Positions 38,305-46,706 of a stretch of 64,000 nucleotides of DNA are shown piece by piece. Origin of the DNA: Paractinoplanes durhamensis (lineage in GTDB: Bacteria > Actinomycetota > Actinomycetes > Mycobacteriales > Micromonosporaceae); assembly GCF_016862175.1 (NCBI RefSeq), contig NZ_BOML01000021.1, positions 1 through 64,000 of the forward strand. Reading direction: 5' to 3'. Position 1 is the first letter of the stretch. Each line of letters begins with the position of its first letter. The translations under genes and the position numbers were made by a program. The notes beneath the pieces were generated by a model. That model did not search any database, had not been told where the DNA came from, and saw only the letters and a list, made by a program, of their open reading frames with translations.

Positions 38305-39942
38305 ATGGCACTTCTGGAGCTTTCCTACGGCCGATTCGTCGCCGTCCCCCGATGGTGGGCCCGGCCGCCGGCCGTGGCCGCCGCGCTCGCCGCCGTGCTC
38401 AGCCTCGCCTGGGCGATGTGGCTGGCCCGCGACGCCGGTGACCTGGCCGCCCAGTATGCGTGGACCGCGTTCGTCCGCCAGCACCCCGGGTCGGCCTACA
38501 ACCTGTCCTGGTACGGCGGCATCCACCCGGCGTCGTACAGCGTCATCTCGCCGTACCTGATGGCCTGGCTCGGCGTTCGCACCACCGGCGTCCTCGCCTG
38601 CACCGCCAGCGCCGCCCTCGGCGGCATCCTGCTGGGCCGGGTCGGCATCCGGCGCCCGATGCTGCCGGCCCTGTGGCTGGCGGTCGCGCTGTGGTGCAAC
38701 CTCGCCGCCGGCCGGGTCACCTACCTGCTCGGCATCGTGTTCCTGCTGCTGGCGGTCGTCCTGATGGTGGGCCGGCCGCGGCCGGTGGTGGCGGCCCTGC
38801 TCGGCGCGGTGGCCACCCTGTGCAGCCCGGTCGCCGGCCTGTTCATCGAGGTGCTGGCGGCCGCGCTGTTCCTGACCGGCCGGCGCCGGCACGCCTACCT
38901 GCTCGCGGCCGGCCCGCCGGTGGTGATCGGCGCGACGTCGCTGCTGTTCCCGTTCTCCGGCGTGCAGCCGTTCCCCTGGTACGCGGCCCTGTTCACGGTC
39001 GCGTCCGCCATCGCGGTCGCCGTCCTGGCCCTTCCCGAGTGGCGGATCGTGCGCGCCTGCGCCTGGGTCTACGCCGTCGGCGTCACCCTGTGCTGGGTGC
39101 TGCCCACCCCGATCGGCAGCAACGTCGAACGGCTCGCCCTGCTGGCCGGCGCGGCCGTGCTGATCTGCGCGGCCGCCCAGCGCGAGCACGGCGGCCGCCG
39201 GCAGATCGCCACCTACCTGGCCGCCTCGGTGCTGGCCGGCTGGACGCTGCTGCAGCCGGTCGGCGACCTCGCGCACGCCTCCACCCCGGAGGCGGCCACC
39301 GTCGCCGACGCCCAGCCGCTGATCACCGAGCTGCAGCGGCTGAACGCCGAGCAGGGCCGGGTCGAGGTGGTGCCGCTGCGCACCCACTGGGAGGCGGCCG
39401 GCCTGGCGCCGCACGTCAACCTGGCCCGGGGCTGGAACCGGCAGGCCGACGTCCAGCGCAACCCGCTCTTCTACGACAACACGCTGACCGCGGCGTCGTA
39501 CCGCACCTGGCTCCTCAAATGGAGCGTGGGCTACGTCGTGCTGCCCGCCACCGAGCCGCCGGACAGCGCCGGCGTCGCCGAGGCGGCCATCATCACGGCC
39601 GGCCAGGTGTGGCTGCCGCTGGTGTGGTCGGACGCCGACTGGCGGGTCTACCGGGTGGAGGGTGCCGCCCGGCTCGCCTCCGAGCCGGCCACCGTCACCT
39701 ACGCCGGACCGGCGTCGATCACCGTCGAGCTGCCCGAGGCCGGGTCGGCCCTGCTGCGGATCGCCTGGTCACCGTGGCTGGCGATCCAGGGCTCCGACGA
39801 CGACCTGACCCCGCGCGCCTGCCTGGCCCAGAGCGGTTCGTGGACCGAGCTGGTCGCCCCGGCGGCCGGCTCCTTCACGATCGAGGCGAACTACTCGCTC
39901 GACCGCGGCACGCCCTGCCCGACCGACTCCGACGCCCCGTAG
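38305..39942 (+). CDS. Polytopic membrane protein, GT-C-like
   Basis: 545 residues. Roughly nine to ten hydrophobic helices (about 20-320) are followed by a soluble C-terminal domain (about 330-545). The first loop contains QHPGSAYNLSWYGGIHPASYSVISPYLMAW, reminiscent of the catalytic loop region of GT-C-fold membrane glycosyltransferases. Donor and acceptor unknown. Its 3' end overlaps the convergent PAP2 gene by 52 bases. Neighbouring glycosyltransferase, deacetylase and PAP2 genes make a role in envelope glycan assembly plausible. Confidence 0.6.
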   Translation: MALLELSYGRFVAVPRWWARPPAVAAALAAVLSLAWAMWLARDAGDLAAQYAWTAFVRQHPGSAYNLSWYGGIHPASYSVISPYLMAWLGVRTTGVLACTASAALGGILLGRVGIRRPMLPALWLAVALWCNLAAGRVTYLLGIVFLLLAVVLMVGRPRPVVAALLGAVATLCSPVAGLFIEVLAAALFLTGRRRHAYLLAAGPPVVIGATSLLFPFSGVQPFPWYAALFTVASAIAVAVLALPEWRIVRACAWVYAVGVTLCWVLPTPIGSNVERLALLAGAAVLICAAAQREHGGRRQIATYLAASVLAGWTLLQPVGDLAHASTPEAATVADAQPLITELQRLNAEQGRVEVVPLRTHWEAAGLAPHVNLARGWNRQADVQRNPLFYDNTLTAASYRTWLLKWSVGYVVLPATEPPDSAGVAEAAIITAGQVWLPLVWSDADWRVYRVEGAARLASEPATVTYAGPASITVELPEAGSALLRIAWSPWLAIQGSDDDLTPRACLAQSGSWTELVAPAAGSFTIEANYSLDRGTPCPTDSDAP

Positions 39943-40460
39943 GAGGCTGCCTCGCGGGCACCGCGGTCGGTCACGTAGACCATGAGCGCGGCCAGGCCGG
40001 CGATCACCGCGGCGGCCAGGATGTCGCCCGGGTAGTGCACGCCGCACCAGACCCGGGCGAGGCCGATCAGCGCGGCGGCGGCGGTCAGGGCCATTCCGGC
40101 CCGCCGGTCGAGGAACAGCCACACGCCGAAGGCCAGGGTGAAGGCGGCGGTGGCGTGGTCGCTCGGCAGCGACACCCCGGGTGCGTGCGGGATCAGCTGG
40201 TGGACCGCGTGGTCCTGGAACGGGCGCATCTCCCGGCTGGCGTGCGCGAGCAGCTGCGCCAGCCCGAACGCGAGCCCGAGCGTCACGCCGAGGCCGGCGA
40301 CCGGCCGGATCCGGCGCTGGAGCAGGGCCCGGCCGGCGACCACCGCGGCGACCGCGAAGACACCGAAGATGAGGTAGGTCGCGGCGAATTGCATGACATG
40401 GTCGACGGCCGGCCAGCGCCCGGCCGGCCCGTTGATCGCCTGAAACAGTTCGTAGTTCAC
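39891..40460 (-). CDS. PAP2/BcrC-type undecaprenyl-diphosphate phosphatase-like protein
   Basis: 189 residues, about six helices. PAP2 motifs: SREMRPFQ (first), SLPSDHATA (second) and ARVWCGVHYPGDILA (third). The N-terminus MNYELFQAINGPAG is typical of BcrC-like enzymes that recycle undecaprenyl diphosphate. GTG at 40460 is chosen because AGGGTG precedes it by 6 bases; an in-frame GTG (40469) and TTG (40481) lie upstream. Confidence 0.88.
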   Translation of the reverse strand: MNYELFQAINGPAGRWPAVDHVMQFAATYLIFGVFAVAAVVAGRALLQRRIRPVAGLGVTLGLAFGLAQLLAHASREMRPFQDHAVHQLIPHAPGVSLPSDHATAAFTLAFGVWLFLDRRAGMALTAAAALIGLARVWCGVHYPGDILAAAVIAGLAALMVYVTDRGAREAASYGASESVGQGVPRSSE

Positions 40461-40632
40461 AGCGGTCACCCTGCGGAACAACCGGTAAGAATTTGCTGAA
40501 CATCAGGCCGGCCGCCGGTACGGGCTGACCCGCACCCGGCTGCTCGTCGCCCGGCCCCACCCGCTGATCGTCCGTTGCTCAGGATTCATGCCGACACGAT
40601 GCGACCCGGGACCTGAACGGCCGCTGAAGCGA

Positions 40633-41346
40633 TCAGAGCCGGCCGGGGAGGAGCCGGTGCTCGGCGAGCGGACCGACGGCGAGGCCGCGGGCCCGGCAGG
40701 TGGTCAGGATCGGCGGGAGGGCGCCCAGCATGGCCAGCCAGCACTTCGGGGCGGCGGACACGTCGCTGTCGTGCAGCAGGATGGTGCCGCCACCGTCGAG
40801 TTTGCGCAGCACGCTGCGGTAGACCGAGTCGGGCGTGCAGGTCGCGGTCCAGTCCCGGCCCCAGGTGGTCCACAGCACCGGCCGCAGGCCGAGCCGCCGG
40901 GACTCCAGCATCGCGGCGGTGTTCGCCACCCCGTACGGCGGCCGCCACCAGCGTGGCCGCGCCCCGGTGACCGCGGTGATCGCCGCGGTGGCCCGATCCA
41001 GGTCGTAGCGGGTGGCGGCCGGGCCGCGGCGGGCCAGCAGCCGGTGGTCGTACCCGTGCACGCCGATCTCGTGCCCGGCGTCGGCGATCGCCCGCGCGAC
41101 CTCCGGCAGCTCCTCGGCCATCCGGCCGAGCAGGAAGAAGGTCGCCCGCACGCCGGCGTTGCCGAGGATCCGCAGCAGCTCCGGGGTGGCCTCCGGGTGC
41201 GGCCCGTCGTCGAAGGTCAGCGCCACATGGCGGGGGTCGCCGAGACCGGCCAGGCCGGGCAGCAGCCGGCGGCGCAGCGGCCCGATCGCCGCGATCGACG
41301 GCAGCGGGTGGGTGAGCGTGGCGAACGCGGTTCCGGCGAGGCTCAT
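40633..41346 (-). CDS. Polysaccharide deacetylase (NodB/CE4)
   Basis: 237 residues. CE4 motifs: TFDDGPH (about 44-50, metal Asp), HGYDH (about 97-101, metal His pair), RPPYG (about 134-138), WGRDW and LLHDSD near the end. Removes acetyl groups from GlcNAc-type polymers or glycolipids. No clear signal peptide; the N-terminus has a mildly hydrophobic stretch. ATG overlaps the glycosyltransferase stop by 4 bases, so both act in the same pathway. Confidence 0.92.
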   Translation of the reverse strand: MSLAGTAFATLTHPLPSIAAIGPLRRRLLPGLAGLGDPRHVALTFDDGPHPEATPELLRILGNAGVRATFFLLGRMAEELPEVARAIADAGHEIGVHGYDHRLLARRGPAATRYDLDRATAAITAVTGARPRWWRPPYGVANTAAMLESRRLGLRPVLWTTWGRDWTATCTPDSVYRSVLRKLDGGGTILLHDSDVSAAPKCWLAMLGALPPILTTCRARGLAVGPLAEHRLLPGRL

Positions 41347-42473
41347 CGCGACACCGTCTCCCGGGCGATCGCCCGGACCAGGCCGGTGGCCTCGGCGGCG
41401 GTGGTCAGCGCCCGGTAGCGGGTCTGCTGCGCCTCGCCGATCCGGCCGTCGAACCCGGCGCGGAGGACCTCCCGCAGCTCGGCGGGGGTGCGCGGCCAGG
41501 CCGACAACCCGATGCGTTCGAGCACGGCCGCGTTGGCGGTGCCGTGCCCGGGCAGGCATCGGTAGCTGACCACCGGCACCCCGGCGGCGAGCGCCTCCAT
41601 GCTGGTCAGCCCGCCGGCGTTGTGCACCACCAGGTCGACCGCGCGCAGCAGGCCGGCCATGTCGTCGATCCAGCCGAGCGCGATCGCCCGGCCGGTCGCG
41701 GCGATCCGGTCGCGCAGCGCGGTGTTCCGCCCGCAGACCACCACCGGCATCGCGTCGGTCGCGCCGGCCAGGTCGGCGACGGTGGTGTCGATGTCGCCGA
41801 CGCCCCACGAACCGGCCACCACCAGGGCGAGCCGGGCGTCCGGCGGCAGCCCGTGCCGGCGGCGGGCCGCGGCCACCTCGGCGGGGGAGCGGGCCGGCCG
41901 GAAGGCCGGGTCGACGATCGGGCCGACCGCGGCGACCGGCAGGCCGAACAGGGTGCGGACGTGCTCGGCCGCGTCCTCGTTCGGCGCCAGGTGCAGATCG
42001 ACGCCGGGCGCCACGCACAGCCGGTGCACCGACGGGTCGGTGAGCACCGCCACCGCCGGCACGGCGAGCAGGCCCGCCCGCCGCAACCGGCCGAGAGCCT
42101 GACTGGCCAGCGGATACGTGGAGATCACCGCGGTGGTGCCGGGGGTGACCGTGGCGAGCAGGCGGTCCCGGCAGGCCCGGTCGGACAGCCACGCCGCGGA
42201 CCGGGCCGGGCCTGGCCTGCCCATCGCCCCCAGCAGCCGGCCCCAGCTCGCCGGGGCATACGCGAGCTGCCGGGCGTACGTCTGCTTGATGCTCCGTCCC
42301 CAGCCCGCCGGGAGCAGGTCGAGGAAGTCGAAGCGGTCGACCTCGGCGCCGGTGGCGCGCAGACGCCGGGTGATCTCGGCGGCGGCACCGTCGTGGCCGG
42401 CGCCGATGCTCGCCGACACGACGACGACCCGGCTCGGGGAGGTGACCGCCGTGGCGGTGAGTGTGCTCTGCAT
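41343..42473 (-). CDS. GT28/MGDG-synthase-like glycosyltransferase
   Basis: 376 residues, GT-B fold. N-terminal motif VVVVSASIGAGHDGAAAEI (about 16-34) is that of the monogalactosyldiacylglycerol synthase group of GT28. The C-terminal nucleotide-sugar domain has VVAGSWGVGD and HNAGGLTSMEALAAGVPVVSY (about 287-307). Probably glycosylates a membrane lipid. Located 44 bases after the response-regulator gene and coupled to the deacetylase, giving a likely regulator-GT-deacetylase transcript. Confidence 0.88.
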   Translation of the reverse strand: MQSTLTATAVTSPSRVVVVSASIGAGHDGAAAEITRRLRATGAEVDRFDFLDLLPAGWGRSIKQTYARQLAYAPASWGRLLGAMGRPGPARSAAWLSDRACRDRLLATVTPGTTAVISTYPLASQALGRLRRAGLLAVPAVAVLTDPSVHRLCVAPGVDLHLAPNEDAAEHVRTLFGLPVAAVGPIVDPAFRPARSPAEVAAARRRHGLPPDARLALVVAGSWGVGDIDTTVADLAGATDAMPVVVCGRNTALRDRIAATGRAIALGWIDDMAGLLRAVDLVVHNAGGLTSMEALAAGVPVVSYRCLPGHGTANAAVLERIGLSAWPRTPAELREVLRAGFDGRIGEAQQTRYRALTTAAEATGLVRAIARETVSR

Positions 42474-42517
42474 GACCGCAGAGAGTGAGGACGGCGAGCT
42501 GAGGAAACCCTGAAGGG

Positions 42518-43204
42518 TCAGCCGCCGTCGACGGCGATCCGGTAGCCCGCGCCGCGCACCGTCTCGATCGCCGCCTTGCCGAACGGGTGGTCGATCTTCT
42601 TGCGCAGGTAGCCGATGTAGACCTCGACGATGTTCGGATCGCCGCTGAAGTGCGCGTCCCAGACGTTCTCCAGGATCGCCGTCTTCGTCATCGCCTGACC
42701 CGGGTGACGCATCAGGAACTCCAGCATCGCGAACTCACGCGGCGTGACCGCGATCGGCGCGCCCGCCCGGGCCACCCGCCGCTCGCCCGGGTCGAGGGTC
42801 AGGTCGCCCGCCGCCAGCACCGCCGGCCGTTCCGGGGCGCCGCGGCGGATCAGGGCCCGCAGCCGGGCGATCAGCACCACGAACGAGAACGGCTTGGTCA
42901 GGTAGTCGTCGGCGCCCAGGTCGAGCGCGTCCGCCTGGTCGTACTCGCCGTCCTTGGCGGTGAGCATCAGGATCGGCGTCCACACCTGCTTCGCGCGCAA
43001 CCGGCGGCATACCTCGTAGCCGCTCAGGCCGGGCAGCATGATGTCGAGCACCACCACGTCGTACGCCCCGTGGGGTGTCTCGGTGGCCTGCCACAGGCCG
43101 TCGACGCCGTCGTGCACGACGTCCACCGCGAAGCCCGCCTCGACCAGCCCGTCCCGGATCGTCTCGGCCAGGCTGACTTCGTCCTCCACCACCAGCACAC
43201 GCAT
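42518..43204 (-). CDS. OmpR/PhoB-family response regulator
   Basis: 228 residues. Receiver domain (1-118) with acidic pocket EDE (8-10), phosphoacceptor Asp in VVVLDIMLPG (about 54) and Lys in TKPF (about 105). C-terminal winged helix (about 130-225) ends with VEVYIGYLRKKID and TVRGAGYRI. Paired with the divergent histidine kinase; transcription may continue into the glycosyltransferase and deacetylase genes. Confidence 0.94.
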   Translation of the reverse strand: MRVLVVEDEVSLAETIRDGLVEAGFAVDVVHDGVDGLWQATETPHGAYDVVVLDIMLPGLSGYEVCRRLRAKQVWTPILMLTAKDGEYDQADALDLGADDYLTKPFSFVVLIARLRALIRRGAPERPAVLAAGDLTLDPGERRVARAGAPIAVTPREFAMLEFLMRHPGQAMTKTAILENVWDAHFSGDPNIVEVYIGYLRKKIDHPFGKAAIETVRGAGYRIAVDGG

Positions 43205-43277
43205 GGTTCCAGCCTGCCCCCTGCCCACCTGAAAAAGTGCTGAAGACCGCCTCCGGCGTGCCGCCGTCGCGGATACC

Positions 43278-44648
43278 GTGGCGGCCATGCCGGTCACCCT
43301 CCGCGTTGGTGTACGCCTGCGGTCCGCGCTCGCCGCGGCGACCGTGGTGGCGATCGCCTCGCTGCTGGCCGGCGGGGTGCTGCTGGTGGTCGCGCGGTCC
43401 ATCCTGCTCGACAACATCAACACCGCCGCCGACGACCGGGCCGCCCAGGTCGCCGCGTCGCTGGCCGGCGGCAGCTCCGACCTGACCACCCTGCTGCGCC
43501 CGACCGCCCGGGACCGCTCGGTGGTCCAGGTGGTGGGCTCGGCCGGCCAGGTCGAGGCGGCCTCCGACGCCCTGCTCGGCCAGGCCGCCATGTCGCCGCT
43601 GCGCCCGTCGGCCGGGCAGCGCGTCCGCGAGCAGCGGCACCTCCCCGGCATCGCCGACGAGCCGTTCCGGATCGTCGCGCTCGGCGTCGCCACCCCGTCC
43701 GGCGCGAAGACGGTGCTGGTCGGCGAGTCGCTCGACCTGGTCGACGACGGCACCAGCGCGGTCCTGGTCGCGCTGCTGGTCGGTCTTCCGGTGCTGGCGG
43801 TGGTGGTCGGCGGCGCGACGTTCCTGTTCGTCGGCCGCACCCTGCGCCCGGTCGAGGCGATGCGCCGGCAGGCCGCCCTGATCACCTCCCGCAACCTGCA
43901 CGAACGGCTGCCGGTGCCGGCCGCCGACGACGAGATCGCCGCGCTCGCCTCGACGATGAACACCATGCTGGACCGGATCGAGGCGTCCTCGGCCGCCCAG
44001 CGCCGCTTCGTCGGCGACGCCAGCCACGAGCTGCGCAGCCCGCTCGCCACCGTGCAGGCCAACGCCGACCTGCTCGACGGCGCCGACCTGCCGGAGACCG
44101 CGGAGCGCTCGGTCGGCCGGATCCGCACCGAGAGCGCCCGGATGGCCCGCCTGGTCGAGGATCTGCTGCTGCTGGCCCGGGTGGACGACGTCGGCCTGCG
44201 GCTGCGCCGGCAGGACGTCGATCTCGACGACCTGCTCTACACCGAACGGGAACGGCTGAGCGTCGAGCATCCGCAGCTTGCGGTACGCGCGAGCTTCGAA
44301 CCCGCCCGGGTGTCCGGCGACGCCGACGCGCTGTTACGGGTGGTCCGCAACCTGATCGACAACGCGGCCCGGCACGCCGCGCACGCCGTCACGATCAGCG
44401 CCGCCATCCGCGACGGCCAGGCCGAGATCGTGGTCGGCAACGACGGCCCGCCGATCCCGGCCGACGACCGGGAGCGGATCTTCGACCGCTTCGTCCGGCT
44501 CGACGACAGCCGCTCCCGGGCGGGCGGCGGCACCGGCCTCGGCCTGGCCATCGCCCGCGACATCGTGACCGCGCACGGCGGCACGCTCACCGTCGACGAC
44601 CTGGACGAGGGCGCCGCGATGCGGATCCGGCTACCCCTGCCCGACTGA
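43278..44648 (+). CDS. Sensor histidine kinase
   Basis: 456 residues. Two membrane helices (about 15-38 and 158-178) flank an extracellular sensor domain; HAMP follows (about 180-232), then HisKA with GDASHELRSPLATVQ (His250) and a complete HATPase with N-box (RNLIDNAARHA), G1 (VGNDGPPIP), F (DRFVR) and G2 (GGTGLGLAI). Partner of the divergent response regulator. GTG at 43278 or ATG at 43287 may start it. Its last 18 bases overlap the small secreted remnant. Confidence 0.94.
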   Translation: MAAMPVTLRVGVRLRSALAAATVVAIASLLAGGVLLVVARSILLDNINTAADDRAAQVAASLAGGSSDLTTLLRPTARDRSVVQVVGSAGQVEAASDALLGQAAMSPLRPSAGQRVREQRHLPGIADEPFRIVALGVATPSGAKTVLVGESLDLVDDGTSAVLVALLVGLPVLAVVVGGATFLFVGRTLRPVEAMRRQAALITSRNLHERLPVPAADDEIAALASTMNTMLDRIEASSAAQRRFVGDASHELRSPLATVQANADLLDGADLPETAERSVGRIRTESARMARLVEDLLLLARVDDVGLRLRRQDVDLDDLLYTERERLSVEHPQLAVRASFEPARVSGDADALLRVVRNLIDNAARHAAHAVTISAAIRDGQAEIVVGNDGPPIPADDRERIFDRFVRLDDSRSRAGGGTGLGLAIARDIVTAHGGTLTVDDLDEGAAMRIRLPLPD

Positions 44649-44837
44649 GAGATCCGGCATCCCGCTGCGGCGCTGGGCGAAACCGGTGAGCGGCAGCCCG
44701 TACGTCGTCTGCAGGGTGTGCAGGAGGTCGTAGTGGTCCAGCCGGTTCGGGTACTGCGGTGGGCCGGCCGCCGCCGCGCTGGGAGTGCTCGCGATGACGG
44801 CCACCATGGTCAGCAGTGCCGTCCGGGTCTTACGCAT
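44631..44837 (-). pseudogene. Signal peptide joined to the C-terminal tail of a phosphoesterase
   Basis: 68 codons. Residues 1-24 are a clean signal peptide (basic start, hydrophobic core, SAAAAG cleavage region). Directly after comes RLDHYDLLHTLQTTYGLPL, which resembles the last conserved motif of secreted phosphoesterase/acid phosphatase family proteins (HYSLLRTIEDxYGLPH, PF04185). The catalytic body is missing. Best explained by a large in-frame internal deletion that kept promoter, dyad site E, signal and tail. The product might still be secreted as a peptide. Confidence 0.65.
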
Positions 44838-44871
44838 GGTGACTCCAAAATGGTCGGATTGTCGGCTAAAT

Positions 44872-44886
44872 CCTACATCATGTAGG
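44872..44886. promoter_or_regulatory. CCTAC-N5-GTAGG dyad, site E
   Basis: CCTAC-ATCAT-GTAGG, 34 bases upstream of the ATG of the signal-peptide/phosphoesterase remnant. It lies 11.7 kb from site D, showing the motif is not just a local duplication. Neighbour on the right is the YtxH-like gene at 45002. Confidence 0.75.
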
Positions 44887-45001
44887 TTTTCGGAGGAGTC
44901 GGGCGCGCGAAACGCCGGGGCGCACCGGCTCCGGTTTGGACGTCGGTGCGGCGGGCAATCTTCCCTGCGTAGGAGTTTCCGCACCGAGGGAGAGACCGCT
45001 G

Positions 45002-45295
45002 ATGAGGATCGTGAAACTGGCCGCCGGTATCGCTGTCGGATACGTGCTCGGCGCCCGGGCCGGGCGGGAGAGGTACGAGCGGATCGCCGCGACCGCGCGC
45101 AAGGTGAGCGAGAACCCCACGGTCGTGCAGGCGCGGCACAAGGCGATGGGCCTGCTGGCCGGCGGCACCACCACCGCGGTGGATGAGCGGCCGACCCAGC
45201 CGGTGGTGGCGGCGACCGGCAAGCCCCGGCCGCCACACAGCCGGCCGGTCAACGGCGTCACCGTGCCGGCGGTGGCCGGCGACCCGGTGATCTGA
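45002..45295 (+). CDS. YtxH-like small membrane-associated protein
   Basis: 97 residues. N-terminal hydrophobic, glycine-rich stretch (KLAAGIAVGYVLGARAGRERYERI, about 5-28) is the signature of small actinobacterial YtxH-like proteins, followed by a helical segment and a Pro-rich tail. Function unknown; members are linked to envelope or stress. Excellent ribosome-binding site GAGGGAGAG before the ATG. Followed by a hairpin terminator. Confidence 0.8.
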   Translation: MRIVKLAAGIAVGYVLGARAGRERYERIAATARKVSENPTVVQARHKAMGLLAGGTTTAVDERPTQPVVAATGKPRPPHSRPVNGVTVPAVAGDPVI

Positions 45296-45307
45296 CCCGC
45301 ATTTGCC

Positions 45308-45338
45308 GGCGGCGGGACCCCTTCCGGGTGCCGCCGCC
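45308..45338 (+). terminator. 13-bp-stem hairpin
   Basis: GGCGGCGGGACCC and GGGTGCCGCCGCC (one mismatch) with loop CTTCC, starting 12 bases after the YtxH-like stop. Lies between this gene and a convergent one, so it may terminate both. Confidence 0.65.
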
Positions 45339-45391
45339 GATGGCGTTCCCGACCACGACGACCCGCACCTGGCACCGCTGAAGCGCTCCGG

Positions 45392-45823
45392 TCAGCCGGT
45401 GCGCACCCGCCGGTCGGCGGCGGCGGTGACCCACTGGGCGATGCCGTTGCCGATCGCGAAGCCGACCATCGCCCACGGCATCGCGATCGTGACCAGGACG
45501 GCCGGCACCACCTTGGCGAAGCGCCGCCGGCTGCCCTCGAGCGCGCCGGCGACGAGCGCGGCGAACCCGGTGAAGTAGACCCACAGGAAGATCACCGCCG
45601 CGGCGGCCAGGTAGACCAGGCCCTCGCGCGGGCAGTCCGGCGGATAGTCGTCGGTGCCCGGAATTCTCGAGCAGTCCTTCCTGATGCCGGTCGGCAGCAG
45701 GACGAACAGCAGGACGGCCGGGTTGACCGTCCAGGCCAGAACGGCCGCGATGATCCATGCGAGCCCGCGGGCCCGCCCCTCGGATGGATTGCGCACATCG
45801 ACCAGCGTGGCCGGGCCGCACAC
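45392..45823 (-). CDS. Three-helix hypothetical membrane protein
   Basis: 143 residues. Hydrophobic segments at about 22-45, 69-95 and 106-128, separated by a loop containing a Cys-rich stretch (KDCSRIPGTDDYPPDC) that could form a disulfide outside the cell. Family not recognised. GTG at 45823 is taken; a later in-frame GTG (45796) would remove nine residues. Confidence 0.6.
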   Translation of the reverse strand: MCGPATLVDVRNPSEGRARGLAWIIAAVLAWTVNPAVLLFVLLPTGIRKDCSRIPGTDDYPPDCPREGLVYLAAAAVIFLWVYFTGFAALVAGALEGSRRRFAKVVPAVLVTIAMPWAMVGFAIGNGIAQWVTAAADRRVRTG

Positions 45824-45866
45824 CGGCCCGGCCTACGCTCGGCATCCATCCGATCACGACGATCGC

Positions 45867-46616
45867 TCAGATCTGGCTGGCGCCGCCGTCCACATAGATC
45901 TCGGCCCCGGTCATGAAGCTGCTGGCGTCCGAGGCGAGGAACAGCACCGCGTCGGCGATCTCCTCGGGCCGGCCCAGCCGATTCATCGGTACGCCCTCGG
46001 CCAGCCCCTTGAGCAGTTGCTGGGCCGCCTCCGGGTCGGGCGCGAGCCCGCTGAGCCCGGGCGTCTCGACCGGCCCGGGCGCGATGCTGTTGACCCGGAT
46101 GCCCCGGCCGACCAGCTCGGCCGACCAGCTGCGGGCGAACGAGCGCAGCGCCGCCTTGCTGGCCGCGTAGACGCTGAACGACGCCGCCCCCTTGACGTCG
46201 ATGTTGGAGCTGGTCAGCACGATCGACGCGGCCGGGTTGAGCAGCGGCAGCACGGTCTGCACGGTGAACAGCGTGCCGCCGACGTTGGTGTTGAACGTGT
46301 CGGCGTAGTGCTGCCAGGTCAACTGACCGAGCGCGCCGAACTCGCCGCCGCCGGCGTTCGCGAACACGATGTCCAGCCCGGCACCGCGCTCCCGGATCGC
46401 GGCCGCCACCCGCTCCAGGTCGGCGAGGTCGGCCACGTCGGCCCGGACCCCGGTGGCGTTGCCGCCGATCGCGGCGACCGCCTCGTCCAGGGCCTGCTGC
46501 CGCCGGCCGGTGAGGAAGACGTGTGCGCCCTCGGCGGCCAGGCGGCGGGCGGCGGCGAGGCCGATGCCCGAGGTGGCGCCGGTGACGAGGGCGGTCTTGC
46601 CGTCGAGCTGTCCCAT
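45867..46616 (-). CDS. Short-chain dehydrogenase/reductase (FabG-like)
   Basis: 249 residues. TGATSGIG (13-20), NAGGG (about 90), Ser in VLTSSN, YAASK (about 153-157; catalytic Tyr/Lys) and the PG motif IAPGPVETPG. Classical NAD(P)-dependent SDR, substrate unknown. Divergent from a TetR regulator with two related palindromes in between, so it is probably the target of that regulator. Confidence 0.92.
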   Translation of the reverse strand: MGQLDGKTALVTGATSGIGLAAARRLAAEGAHVFLTGRRQQALDEAVAAIGGNATGVRADVADLADLERVAAAIRERGAGLDIVFANAGGGEFGALGQLTWQHYADTFNTNVGGTLFTVQTVLPLLNPAASIVLTSSNIDVKGAASFSVYAASKAALRSFARSWSAELVGRGIRVNSIAPGPVETPGLSGLAPDPEAAQQLLKGLAEGVPMNRLGRPEEIADAVLFLASDASSFMTGAEIYVDGGASQI

Positions 46617-46636
46617 GACGTACTCCCCAATTCTGT

Positions 46637-46695
46637 ACTGTTCGGTATGCAAGTCAGGACGCTACACCCGTTCCCGCATTTCTGTACCGATCGGT
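46637..46695. promoter_or_regulatory. TetR operator pair
   Basis: TGT-ACCGATCGGT (palindrome 46686-46695) and the related TGT-ACTGTTCGGT (46637-46646) lie in the 90-base gap between the divergent SDR and tetR genes, one near each start codon. The shared T-G-T-A-C core suggests one protein binds both. Confidence 0.7.
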
Positions 46696-46706
46696 TAGGA
46701 TGAGCT

